From Tethya wilhelma (Eukaryota; Porifera; Demospongiae; Tethyida; Tethyidae), in contig CAXIPT010000034.1 of the NCBI GenBank assembly GCA_964030475.1, forward strand, positions 62,001-126,000: a DNA stretch of 64,000 nt, written 5' to 3'. Below the pieces are notes generated by a model. The model searched no databases. It had not been told where the DNA came from and saw only the letters and a list, made by a program, of their open reading frames with translations. Positions 12,245 to 23,399 of this stretch are shown here, one piece after another. The position numbers and the translations under genes were made by a program. Position 1 is the stretch's first letter. Each line of letters starts with the position of its first letter.

Positions 12245-14725
12245 ATGAAGAGAAGATCATATAGAAATCCAGACCTACCTCTACCAAAGACTACAGCTTG
12301 GAGATTGAAGAAGCAAAACTCGCAATTATCACTAGACTCAGCGGAATGCTCGAGTTCACAAGCCAGTAATTGTTTATCTAATTCTGCCAATGAAATAAAG
12401 AGTAGAAAGCTTTATAATAAAGATCTTAGGGTATATTGGACATGACAATAAATCTGATGGTGAAAATATAACTGATGCCAGTATAGATGTCAACACCAAG
12501 AATGATCATGCTGAAAGATTAATGTATGATCATGTGTACAGAGGGTGGAAAAATTTGATGGTTTGGACTGACTGCCCCTGTCAGTATTTCTGGTTATAGG
12601 ATACGTTTAAGTCAGTCGTATTGTGTTATAATTATATCAACTAACTTAATTGCACATACATAATTAATAGTTACTATTACACATATACATGCATGCAGAT
12701 AAGTGGGATGAACTTGATTATCCTTTCAACCGAACTCTGATTGAGAGCAGACTACAAGATATCCAGAATGGGCAAGAATATAAGAAGCTTATTACTCCAG
12801 GAGAATTCTTGAGCCTACCTAAACACACGGGTCTCATTCTGTGTTCAGATGGTGTCCCTTATTAATTCATCCCGACAAGCTCTGTGGCCAATCATGCTTA
12901 TGTGCACTAGTTTACCTCCTGGAATACGCATGAATGTAGAGAATGTTATCCTCGCAGGTATATGGCAAGGTCCAATCAAACCGTCAATGATTACCATTCT
13001 TACTCCAGTACTTGACAAAATCAAGCACTTACAACACACAGGTATTTCATCTAATGGGACTAAGACGGTACGGCCATGTCTCTTACTTGGAATGTTTGAT
13101 CTTCCTGCCAAAGCCATGGCAACCAATTTTGTACAATACAATGGTAATTATGGGTGCAATTATTGCCTAGACAAAGGTCAGCATACACAGGCAAGTTAAG
13201 GACTGATGCCCCTATGCCATTGAAAAAGTGATGCACATTTTTGTAACTCTGTAAGTACAAAACAATATTGTTTGAAATTTTAGAAGCATTTTCAAGGTCA
13301 CATGACCTTTCGTTTTTGAATAATAAGATTAAATGTGTAAAATAATTAATATGCAAATACGGATAATTAAATTACATTATTAATTAAAATGTAAATTACA
13401 TGTAGTTAATTGGTCCACCGCGTTTCAGAGTTAAAATGTAATTGCTGCTGAGATACAGCCCTCTTTTTTATATATAGCACACCCAAAAAAGGTGAGCTTT
13501 AAATGGAAAGTCAGCATTATCTCAGCTGTAAACAACTTTTAAATCTGAAACACAGTAGTCTGATAAAGTTTAGCGTAACTTGAGTCTAAAAACCCTAATT
13601 AAGGTAATTAATAACTTAATTTAATTATCCGTATTTGCATATTAATTATTTTTAACTTTGGAAGCTAATTATTCAAAAACTATAAGTCATGTGACCTCCT
13701 GACTTGAAACATACATTATTCAAGATGCTTTTTAACTGCTCTATTAGTATGAACCTACAATTTTGAGTAGTTTTCTTCAAATTTTAAATACGCATATTTA
13801 ATTAGAAAACAGTAGTGGACCCAAGGCCTTAACACACCTGAGTATATCACATTGCTATGTGTTTCTGCCTGATGATGACCATGAGCTTCGTACCTCATCT
13901 AATGTAAACAATGCATTCAAGAAGCTAATGATAAGTGTGTACCCGTCTATGGTGTTAAAGGAGAGTCAGTACTATCATTACACATTGATATTATAGAAGC
14001 TGTACCCATGGACTACATGCATGCTGTACTAGAAGGAGTCACAAAAACTCTTCTAAAGTTTTGGCTCGATACTAAATACCATAAGTATCGTTTCTACCTA
14101 TAGGTGCTAGTCACACAAAGGAGATTGAAAAAAATTACTAAGAATAAAACCACCAGAAGATTTTTGCAGAACTCAAAGATCAATTACACCGTTTAAGTAC
14201 TGGAAGGCATCCGAATTTCGAGCATGGCTTCTTTTCTATTCTTTACCAGTATTGTCCGGTATTTTGCCAGTAGACTATATCTACCACCTTGCACTACTTG
14301 TAACAGCTCTGCATATACTTCTTGGTGATGCAATCACTTTGACCGATATCGATAAAGCCAAAAATTTGCTTCAAGATTTTTATACACTTTCACCACTTTT
14401 GTATCCGGAGAAATTTTGTACCATAGTTTTTTAATTCATGTGTCATTTTGTTCGTTCTTGGGGACCGCTCTGGTGCTACAGCTGTTTCGAGTTTGAAAGT
14501 ATGAACGGACATTTACTTAAGCATTTCCATGGCACAAGAAATGTACTACCTCAATTAATTCATAATGTTCAAATGTGGCAAATGTTACCCTTGAAAGGAA
14601 AGAAACTTGCTACCTCTTCTAAGCACAGGACTAAGGTTTTCTTAGAGTCACTTTCAGGCAAATGCAACAAAACAGACAATCATATCACTGAGATAGGACA
14701 CTTAACCAGCAATCAACTAGTTTGA
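12245..14725 (+). pseudogene. CACTA/EnSpm tnp2-like transposase 2, interrupted
   Basis: Blocks in order: a basic Ser-rich start (MKRRSYRNPDLPLPKTTAWR) at 12245; DKWDELDYPFNRTLIESRL and SLPKHTGLILCSDGVP at about 12705-12860; ALWPIMLMCTSLPPGIRMNV and GIWQGPIKPSM at about 12880-12990; LFDLPAKAMATNFVQ and NYGCNYCLDKG near 13085-13180; then, beyond a TTAA-flanked insert, VPMDYMHAVLEGVTKTLLKF at 14006-14060; and a DUF4218-like part (WGPLWCYSCFEFESMNGHLL, HFHGTRNVLPQLIHN) at 14459-14575. These match the tnp2 transposase order. Several frame changes are needed; some may be introns (a likely one before 12700), others are lesions. Activity is unlikely in this copy. Confidence 0.75.
13200..13828. mobile_element. 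TTAA-flanked palindromic element inside the transposase gene
   Basis: TTAA occurs directly at both edges (13196-13199 and 13829-13832). The interior is a long imperfect inverted repeat; for example AATATGCAAATACGGATAAT near 13348 pairs with ATTATCCGTATTTGCATATT near 13624, and the outer parts pair loosely as well. The extreme ends match only weakly (GGACTGATGCCCC versus GGCCTTGGGTCCA). No protein is encoded. TTAA targets suggest a piggyBac-like or Kolobok-like mobiliser. Confidence 0.65.
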
Positions 14726-14774
14726 ACTGGACACGGAGTTGCAAGTCTTTGAGAGGTAAACTGTAGCTGCAGGC

Positions 14775-16794
14775 ATGGACAGATATCTAAGTGGTGATAT
14801 ACTTGCTACAGATACTGATGATGAAGAATTTACAGATAGAGATACGCGAAGGCGAAATTTGCAGGTTGACAGAGTGTTGTCAGCCCTCAGGGACCCAGCA
14901 CGCTCCGCGTCCTCAAGCAGAAGACAAGCTTTGGAGTCAAGTGATGATTCTGGACCAGAGCAGCAAGAATTAACCACTCCATCCAAGTAGCAAAGAGAGT
15001 TAGAAAAAGTGGCAACATGCCTGGTATGAAAAGCCCGCCAAATCACCACGAGAATATGGTGGCCACTACAACAAGAACCAGCACGGTCACTACTCCGACA
15101 AATACCAATACTACTAGTGCGGAAAATAGTGCCGTTCTTTCCACTCTGAAGGAAATAAGCAATACCTTATCACAGGTTTTACGCAGATTTGATGATCAAG
15201 AGGCTCGAATGAAGAGTATTGAGTCAAAAGTTAGTCGCACATCTTCCTTAAGTAGCAGTTCTAAAACTCCAAAAGCTAAAGTTGCCTTTGTAAGTTTTAA
15301 TTTTTTTGACATTGTATTAATGCTTATCAACTATGTTTGAATGTGTAATGTTTTGTCCAGTCTGAAGTAAGGACCTCCTATCTTGCTCTGTGTTAGAATC
15401 CAGATTTTAAAGGATACAATACCAAAGGGTAATTATTTACTTAGCATCTTACGTTCAGTATAATAATCTGCTTTTATTACAGATCTACTGTCAAGGCTGA
15501 GGAAAATGTTAATGTGACTGACACACTAGTTCAAGAAGTTAAAGCATCTAACCCAGCATTTTCAGCAGGATCAGTTAGAAGTAAATGAGGGATACGTGTG
15601 ACCACTGACTATCATATACATTATAGGTGCATCTTACACTTTCTACCGTACGTTTTGTTGAAAGAAGGGGTTTAAAGAAAAACCGTGATCAGAAGAGAAG
15701 AAGAAAGAAGCGCATTAACAGGGTACTATTCTATAGCTGTTTCTGTGTATTGTACATTTTAATGGTAAATATCTTTATTTTGATTATAGAAGTTGAAAAG
15801 TCGTATATCAGTATTGGAAAAATCACAGATGAATTCAAATGACAAATCGAAGTGGCTAAAAGTGTTCACGCCCAAGTTAATTTCCAGTAAACATAGTGCA
15901 GAAGGCTCCGGGTCTGATCAGGACAATTTGCTTGTAACCAAGCCTCTTGAATGGCGGTCTGAAAAGTACAATTCTTTTATGAGCTAGACTCACATTCTGA
16001 AGACGTGAAGTCAAAGCAAGCCAAACAACAAACCAAGAGCAGAGCTATGTCTGACATACCATCTTGTCGTACTCCTCCCAAAGAAAATATACCAGCCTGG
16101 GGAATGAACAATGTAGATTAGACACTAAAGAAACCTATTAAGGTAACTATTTCAATAATTAATATGTGGATTCATCAGTAATTCCCTTGATTATTTATGG
16201 ATACCAATATTAGGTATTACAATACTATATATTCTTACTTGTGCAAAGAGATTGACTTAGAGAATTAAAAATTATTACAATTATTATACGTACTGTGCAT
16301 GAAGTTATAGGAAATTTAAATTTCCTACAGTAGACTACTGCAATGAAGCTATATGAAATAGCTGCAAAACATTCTGCAGGAAAGTTGACATTTTCAATAG
16401 GTTCCCTATGCATGAAATTACGCCCTAACCTCTAGAGGAAATTTTGTCTAAAATTTGGTATGTCCTGCAAGCAGGAAATGCAAAAGACAGATCACATTTT
16501 ATACACATTTCGTATACCAATCATGCAGTAAAAAATGTGACTTCTGTTGCAATGCTGTACTTGAAATTCTGGAGGCTCTTAAACAGTCTAGGCGTCTGGG
16601 GAGATGATGAGTACCTTCGGAGGAAAGAAATGAGAACAGTTCGGCATGATAAACGGGATAAAATTTCTGCTTGTCTCATAAAAGTAAGTGCGTAATTGCA
16701 AACCTAGCTTTTTTCATTTTGTCTAATGACATGTTCTTGATAAATCTTGAAAATAGGAAATACGGAAGAGGTACCAAAGCCTGAATGGGGAATA
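14775..16794 (+). pseudogene. Multi-exon coiled-coil and basic protein, probable CACTA/EnSpm accessory gene
   Basis: It begins 50 bp after the tnp2-like coding end, on the same strand. The first block has an acidic start (MDRYLSGDILATDTDDEEF), a Ser-rich part, then (after a 1-nt frame change near 14988) VAKRVRKSGNMPGMKSPPN and a likely coiled coil (LKEISNTLSQVLRRFDDQEA) ending at a GTAAGT donor at 15290. Later candidate exons encode VKAEENVNVTDTLVQEVKAS, a strongly basic stretch (KKNRDQKRRRKKRINR) and PSCRTPPKENIPAWGMNN. A last well-spliced pair, ending at a GTAAGT donor at 16684 and resuming at 16756, gives VRHDKRDKISACLIK then EIRKRYQSLNGE and a stop at 16794. Plant CACTA elements carry a second DNA-binding protein; this could be an animal counterpart, but that is inference. 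The early frameshift argues for decay. Confidence 0.45.
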
Positions 16795-17059
16795 ACGTGA
16801 CTACCGGTCAACCTTTGAGGCTCTAACTTTAGATTAATTAGTACATTCATTCACACATTTGTACCTAATCCTCATCAGAGGAGTCTAGAGGCACCAACAT
16901 CAATCATCAGTACTGTCATCCACACCATCATCATCACGTTCACTGTCCTCATGCACCTTCAGAACCATCATCTAATTCACTGCAATAGTAATTTTGTAAT
17001 CACACTAACTTTGTAAACTCACTAACACTAAGTCTTATGATCACACACAGGCACGGATA

Positions 17060-17100
17060 TACACACACACACACTCAATACGTGTGTGTGTGTGTATGTG
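17060..17100. repeat. (AC)n/(GT)n inverted microsatellite pair
   Basis: A short AC run, then TCAATACG, then a GT run, which could form a hairpin. Confidence 0.8.
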
Positions 17101-17395
17101 TTACGTTCCTTGCGTATACCTCAGATTGCTTTTGTTACTTGTAACATAGTCAGTCCACAGGGCTCTTACAAATGTGAACTTCTTCTTGACTAACACCTTC
17201 ATAGTAGTCAGGCGGTCAGGTCTGCGCAAATCAGATACTTTGCGCATGCTGGTATACTCCCTACCTATATTCTCATTCTGCAAACAACAAATAGGTGAAT
17301 GCTGAATACTGTACACAATGTGTAACTTACCCAGTCAAGAAGTTCATCCTCATCAAGAAAATCGGAGTTGAAAAATGAATCCGCTTTTGAACGTA
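17101..17395 (-). CDS. 3' exons of an unknown gene
   Basis: Two exons with clean borders: about 17395-17331 (encoding DSFFNSDFLDEDELLDW, donor GTAAG at 17330) and 17277-17101 (encoding NENIGREYTSMRKVSDL and LTTMKVLVKKKFTFVRALW, stop at 17101-17103). The acceptor has a pyrimidine-rich TTTGTTGTTTGCAG. The upstream part is cut off where inverted REP-A copy IV begins at 17396. No domain is recognised. It is either a broken gene or one whose upstream exons lie beyond the repeat. Confidence 0.4.
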
Positions 17396-18226
17396 GGAGA
17401 AAATTGGAGGTTTGGCCTAGTTTAGTTTGGTACTTTAGGGATGGGTTTTAGTCCGTGTTTTTGGGCTCATTATAAAGAGAAAGAGCTAAATAGTAGCTTA
17501 ACTCTTTAGGGTCCATAGGCGGATTTATCCGCACGCATGTATTCAACGGACGCGTATTGTACGAGTCGTCGCATTATTTCTTTTATAGCCATGGCGTTTT
17601 AGCTATAGGCTTTAGACTTGCTGTGCAGTTAGATAAGGTATTGCTCTACTAAAATACCAAGTTAGAGTAAGCTCTAATTAGTATGTGGGAAGATATAGGC
17701 TTCAGAGTTCAAAGGTCGCATCACGGCGAGATCGTCACCTTCGGTCTATAAAAGTCACTTTTTTTCTCTAAGTGCTTAGCAGGAGAAGCTTAACACTAGC
17801 TATGGAAGTGCAGGAAGGGTTTGCATGCAAGCGCTTTTGCAGCAAACTAGAAAAAAACTAAAAGTTCGCCACTAATTTGGCGAATTTTGACCACTTCCGT
17901 TTTTGCAAGCTTTTCAAGTAGACAAAAGCCAGGTAGTACCAGAATTGATACAGCCATGGCTTAGCCTAACCATTGCTAAGTTGAACTAGCAAGAAAAAAA
18001 AATTGCTCAAGCAAAAGCAAAGATAGAAATGTAAAAAAGAACCAAGGCTAATTATATATTCATAAATTCTAATTAAGTATGCATAAAATATGTTTGGGCC
18101 CTAAAGAGTTAAAAAGCCTTTTAGTGCCAAGCGCTCAGTTTTTGCAGAGTTATTCGTGTGAACATTTGTATTGCGCTAATGGGGCATCCATGCCATTCCT
18201 ATGCACCCAGTACTACCATACTGGGT
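17396..18226 (-). mobile_element. REP-A copy IV, inverted and partial
   Basis: The reverse complement matches the first part of REP-A from its terminal palindrome (here ACCCAGTACTACCATACTGG) to the AATTTTCTCC segment. It is split by a TTAA-flanked insert at 17502-18108. Confidence 0.75.
17502..18108. mobile_element. TTAA-flanked element in REP-A (piggyBac-like MITE)
   Basis: Ends CTCTTTAGGG and CCCTAAAGAG are inverted repeats, flanked by TTAA at 17498-17501 and 18109-18112. Uninterrupted REP-A copies I and III show a single TTAA at the same place (context AGCTTAAG), so the target duplication is directly demonstrated. No coding sequence is seen. The TTAA target is characteristic of piggyBac-type transposition; the mobilising enzyme is not in this window. 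Confidence 0.85.
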
Positions 18227-19019
18227 ACTCTTACTTTGGTCTGTGAGTTGACTCAGTTATGTTAAGGCAAAAATGCTGCTCAAAATGTATAAGTAGTGAA
18301 TATTCAAACTATTACAGAATTTACTACAAGTTCTACAAATTTTACTACAATTATGTAAATTTTTTTGAATATGTAACGAGGGCCCACATGCAGATATTTA
18401 ATCGCTAAGTTTAACTTCAGTGAGCTCAACAGGTAAGCACCTAGCAATTTATTCGCGGAGTGTATTTTACCGTACGCACGTGATACTAACTAATAAATAA
18501 TTGTGTTAAAAGTAAAGAGCTGTAGATTGCTTCGAGTGCGGAGCCGAGTATCGAGGGATATGGTTTTTGAACTATAGCGCTAAGTCAAGAAAGCTTTAAA
18601 GAATGTAAAGCCACCTGAAAGTTTTGTCCTGCTGTTCCATGTCTACTTTGAGCAACGGATGAATACTAAATTAGGCAGCTAAATACTAACTGGTAAGCCT
18701 ATTTTTTGCTGTAACTAGTAGCACCAGGTAGCAGTACATTACTTTAACTGTTTATGCTTTGCTCGAGTGTACAAGCTCTCTAGTGGTACCAATCACAGTA
18801 CATAACTGCAAAGATTCGGGTCGCATTGTAAAAAGTTTATATGAATCAAGGGTAATTAAAATTCATTATATTCTATTGTTGACAGCGTTTCCATAGCAAC
18901 ATTTGTGTAAATACTAAGCACAAACATACATACTTATCAAATATTCAAAGTTCTGACTGTAATACAAGATTCTTTTTCCACAAGTTGGCTCTTTATCATC
19001 ATAGTTTCTTGCATTTTTA
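18227..19019. other. No gene recognised
   Basis: AT-rich sequence between REP-A copy IV and the tandem-repeat element. No supported frames or repeats were found. Confidence 0.4.
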
Positions 19020-19960
19020 ACCCTTGGTGCGCATGCGCAGCAGGGGTTATGGTAGTCGTTTTGTCTCTGTGTGTGTGTGTGTGTTCCAACTATATCTCAA
19101 GAACGGCAGCTCCAGTCTTCAAAAGCGGCATACCAAGGTAAAATAATCGAGATTATCTAAAAAAATTACACAATTTAACAAAAGCGTGTAGTTCCTGAGA
19201 TCTGAGGCTTTTCAGCCTCTTTGAGCGCTAAGTTTCGAGGCCACACCCATAATTTTGGGGGACGAGCCTGAGCGAGCTTCATAGCATAGACAGTAGAAGC
19301 TTAGCTACTGATATGAAATGGCCTGAGGTCCTTTNNNNNNNNNNNNNNNNNNNNNNNNNNNNNNNNNNNNNNNNNNNNNNNNNNNNNNNNNNNNNNNNNN
19401 NNNNNNNNNNNNNTGTGTTCCAACCATATCTCAAGAACGGCAGCTCCAGTCTTCAAAAGCGGCATACCAAGGTAAAATAATCGAGATTATCTAAAAAAAT
19501 TACACAAAGAATTTAACAAAAGCCTGTAGTTCCTGAGATCTGAGGCTTTTCAGCCTCTTTGAGCACTAAGCTTCGAGGCCACACCCATAATTATGGGGGA
19601 CGAGCCTGAGTGAACTTCATAGCATAGACAGTAGAAGCTTAGCTACTGATATGAAATGGCCTGAGGTCCTTTTACAAAGCAACAAAAGCCTATAGTTTCT
19701 GAAATCTGAGGCTTTTCAGCCTATCTGAGCTAAGCTTCGAGGCCACACCCATTCATCCTGTTAAAATTTTGGGGCAAACATGAGGGGCGAGCCTGAGCGA
19801 GTCCCATAGCATAGCTGCAGACCTGCTTATTGATACACACTCATCCAACTACATTATACAGAAATAACAATATAATACTAGACTACACAATAAACTGCTA
19901 TAATATATCAAATACCATCAAAATACTTATAAGATTCAGTATGTACCCCGCACCAAGGGT
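19020..19960. mobile_element. TA-flanked element built from about 250-bp tandem repeats
   Basis: Ends ACCCTTGGTGCG and CGCACCAAGGGT are exact inverted repeats with TA outside both. Inside are two near-identical units, each starting around GTGTTCCAAC (19082 and 19415), with CTCAAGAACGGCAGCTCCAG and CTGAGGCTTTTCAGCC, and a third partial, more diverged unit from about 19672. A 79-N gap separates the first two. Unit differences (for example AAGTTTCGAG versus AAGCTTCGAG) show they are not just the same read twice. Confidence 0.6.
19335..19413. other. Assembly gap (79 N)
   Basis: Gap inside the tandem-repeat element; the number of repeat units is therefore uncertain. Confidence 0.99.
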
Positions 19961-20015
19961 TATGCACCTTGGTGCCTTCATTGAGTGTTTTGAGCAGCTG
20001 TTTTGCCTAACATAC

Positions 20016-21500
20016 CTGAGGAGGGAACCAGGTATCTCTGACACGTCCTTGTGAAATCTCTTTCATCTCTTTAGCCACATTCTTAGTGCCTATCAACATA
20101 ACTATACATTATTCGTATGGAAAATGGTTTTAGTTTAATACGTACCATGCCATGTATCATAAGAGTTGGTAAGTCTTCAACCTTTTGTGAAATAATTAGA
20201 AACTTGTATTTGAATGTCGTGTGCTACTTCAAGACCTGTAAAAATTATGCATCCTTGTACCATAGTTAGGTCTTACTTCAAAGGTACCGCCTAAGTTTAC
20301 ATATCCCATGTACACACCAGTAGTAACTCTAGAGCAAGCCCGGGTACATGGTGGTTTTACCCTAGGGTACATCAGCTTAGTTTATTTAGTGACCACTATG
20401 GTACAAGTCATCTGTACTATGAGTATCTAGTGTGTATGGTAATTGTACTCCTGAGGGCTGTTGTATGTATTCCCGAGGGCGCAGTACAAATACTACTTGT
20501 ACCATCATAACACTGAGCCAAAAATAACACTCTATCATATCTAACCTCTATCCATCACTTGAGGAACAACCACCTTGAGTCTGAGCAGTAGCATGATCTT
20601 TCCGGGATATTGTACTGATGCCTAGAATCTTGTGAGTGCTAGATAAACGACAGAAATAGTTTGTAATTGACTAATGGTTACTAGACACAATAATTATACC
20701 TGCCAGACATGCATGGAACAGTAGTATGAAAGGCATTAGCAGTTGAATCGTGACGTGTATCTGGTATCACCCACTGCATGGATACGCACAAACATACATT
20801 ATTCTTATAAATGCAATAGCAAGTATAATTATTGACATACTGCTGCCTTGTAAGGGATATTCAGGTGACTTCTTGACCTCTTCCACAGCATTCTCCATAC
20901 CCTTCATTGCAGCTGAATTCACATAATCAACATACCCCTTTTGGTAGTACACTATAATGGATATTGAAATTAAATACAGTTTACATACAAGACTGAGAAC
21001 CAACCGTTGCTGTTGTATGAATCTCCAATGACACCATTCCCAGCAAATTTACTTATGTTTTTGTACTGGGATGGTAGTACAAGTAAAGGCATGGACCATC
21101 CTGCAAACATAACAAAATGAGTAATTGCTGTCACAAAAGCTACGAATACACACATATTATAGTACTTACTTTTGGTTGATGAAGTAATGACTTGCCAGTA
21201 TACGAGAGTTAGCCCACGAATGTTTCTACTTTCGGCATCGGCGACACACAAATGAACACCGCAAAACTTACCCTTTCTGTACATATTGGCAAGAGTACAA
21301 CTCAAAGAACTACTGTTATACTAGCATCAATATCTACCTGAACACAGCTCTCAAATTCCCATGGAGCTTGACTATATCCACAAGTACAAGGTGACAATAG
21401 TGCTTTCATTACGTCGAACACACAATGTGTCTCGGCAATGAATATTGGGTCGACCTCGGTGCTAGGTTCATCAGTGTAAATCCCTTTCACACAACATAGA
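20016..21500 (-). pseudogene. Decayed multi-exon DDE-like transposase-derived gene, family not assigned
   Basis: Minus-strand exon-like blocks in order: an opening block with PIFIAETHCVFDVMKAL and a possible zinc site (CTCGYSQAPWEFESC) at 21490-21302; KGKFCGVHLCVADAESRNIR to a GTAAGT donor near 21170; YVDYVNSAAMKGMENAVEEV near 20940-20860; WVIPDTRHDSTANAFHTTVP near 20775-20705; THKILGISTISRKDHATAQT near 20640-20580; and SYDTWHG joined in phase across a GTACGT donor at 20145 to TKNVAKEMKEISQGRVRDTW (20089-20016). The RHDS, TTVPCMSG and DTWHGTKN blocks recall a transposase-derived family found in many aquatic animals, but I cannot name it. A frameshift near 20170 and the lost 3' end (cut by the TA-flanked element) indicate decay. 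Confidence 0.5.
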
Positions 21501-22016
21501 TACCAGTTGAGTTTTTAAAATTTACATAACTTACCACTGTTTCTCATGAAGTTTTAGATGCCTCTTCTCTTCTAGGGTCAAGGGTTGATGTGCTCAGATC
21601 CATGTTGTATATCTCCAATAAATCACACAGGGATTGTAATAAGGGTGAAATTGTCGATCTGTGGAGAACCTTCAGGCGTCAAAAGCTGGCGAACAGCTTT
21701 CAACCTCTTCTAAAAGGCCGCCTTCTGATCCTCATTGATGAAATGAATGTCAAAAGTGTATCTCACTCGTTTTCTGTTTGTAGCCATTTTTTTTTCAAAA
21801 TTCAAAAAGGTGATCATTATTGGAATTTACATGTGTATAGCAGGCACTTGCTCCCGCCTATGAATACTGTTTAGTGCAGTTGCAACCAGAAGGAGCAGTA
21901 CAAGATTCAAGATTTGAATGCAAGGCTTGCGGACTTTTTTTTTTTCCGATCGCTATTTTTCTGGCCGCCCCCCCTCCCCTTTTTATACTCGTGGTTCTCA
22001 TTTAAAAAAATGAGTG

Positions 22017-22038
22017 GCCTGGGTACGAGGCTACTCTG
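22017..22038. mobile_element. End of a GCCTCGTACCCAGGC-type MITE
   Basis: Contains GCCTGGGTACGAGGCTA, the same terminus as the complete element at 61839-62474. The partner end is not found nearby. The rest of 21501-22044 shows no gene. Confidence 0.55.
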
Positions 22039-22044
22039 GTGTAT

Positions 22045-22430
22045 CATATATTAATTACACAATCTGCAGGTTTATTAAGGAAACTAAGTGCCAACTCAGA
22101 TAACGTCAAGTTCCTGTCGTTTAACCATCTCTCCAGATAGTGTAGCTGAAGAGGGCTCTATTCAGTCCTCACCCCATGCCTTTCATCTCACAGCCTTCCT
22201 CATGATCCTGTTGTACTTCTGAGTAACATCAAACTTATCTATATCAACAGTTGCTTGTGCAATGTACACATCAAACAGTTGTTTGTGTTTAACAATTGAA
22301 CATGCAGTCAAAAATCGTAGATCATGTTTAAGATTTTCATGCCCACTCAGCAGTAGAGATATTGCATTGTAAAGACAGTCACCATCTCCAGATAGCTTTT
22401 ACAACTGTCAACATGGCAGGGTGAATGCTA
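22045..22430 (-). pseudogene. OTU segment of Helitron copy 1
   Basis: Aligns with the OTU fragment at 10814-11230 but has lost short segments, including one around the SYTNW block. OTU cysteine proteases are known passengers of animal Helitrons. Confidence 0.6.
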
Positions 22431-22678
22431 CTCTCAACAAGACTGGCTCTATTTCGTTGAGCAGTAGTACATATGTTTCATTAAACAATCTAACAAAAGC
22501 ATCAATACTATCACTATGCTCATCAAACTAAGCATAAAAACTTCTCTATCAGATTGCCATAGCTGTGCAGGCTCATGCAAGCATGTTGTATTTTCGGACT
22601 TTTCATTTGTGTTGACCTGATAACTCTGGTCAGGCTTCGTTTGACACTGAGTGCTTCTGTCCACTGTGGCTACCTGGT

Positions 22679-23025
22679 CAGTGGCGTATCCAGCATGGTG
22701 CTCAGGGTGCTCAAGCACCCCCCTGGCTCAGAAAATAATGACGTCATCATGCGTAGCAGTGCTCAAGATGAGCGCATTTCAATGAACTATGCTTGAAATA
22801 AATATAAGCTGAGAAGACTTTAAATTCACTTTCAAGAGTGAAATTTTACATAAGATTAGAGAAAACGGTGCAGGACACGATATCATCTCGAATTCTCCAT
22901 TGCGATCACATGAATAACTATTAATAATTGTACTCACGTGATGCAAAAGTGGGCGTGGCTACCACAAAAATTTCGGCCCACATTATGTCAGCACCCCCAT
23001 AACTGAAATCCTGGATACGCCACTG
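22679..23025. mobile_element. hAT-like MITE (CAGTGGCGTATCCAG ends)
   Basis: The left end CAGTGGCGTATCCAG and right end CTGGATACGCCACTG are exact inverted repeats. This terminus type is widespread for nonautonomous hAT elements in animals. The flanking 8-mers (TACCTGGT and CTGGGCAC) do not form a clear duplication. It lies inside Helitron copy 1 and has no coding sequence. Confidence 0.7.
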
Positions 23026-23399
23026 CTGGGCACTACTCAATGTAGGTTCTTGGAAGGACTCTCCTCTTCATTAGAGGGGAGTGGTCTTTCAGTTGCTCTT
23101 TTAGGTATCAGGTCAGATACCTGTGTAGCAGTTTTACTACTATCAGCAGGCTTCTTTGCAGGCTTCTCACCCTCACACATCTTCAGCTTTTCTTTTGCTG
23201 GGTACCCTTTTAGCTGGGGCTTGTTCTAAACTCATCTTTTTCCTGTTAGAAGAGACTTTCTGTTTAGCATTACATTGTTCACCTTGAATAGTACCTGTGA
23301 GCTTACATTTAGAACTCTCACTTGTACGAGAATAGTGTACAGTGGGAGATCTTTTCTAAATGTAGCTCTCAGTCTGTTCACTTCTTTTAAACATTGGTT

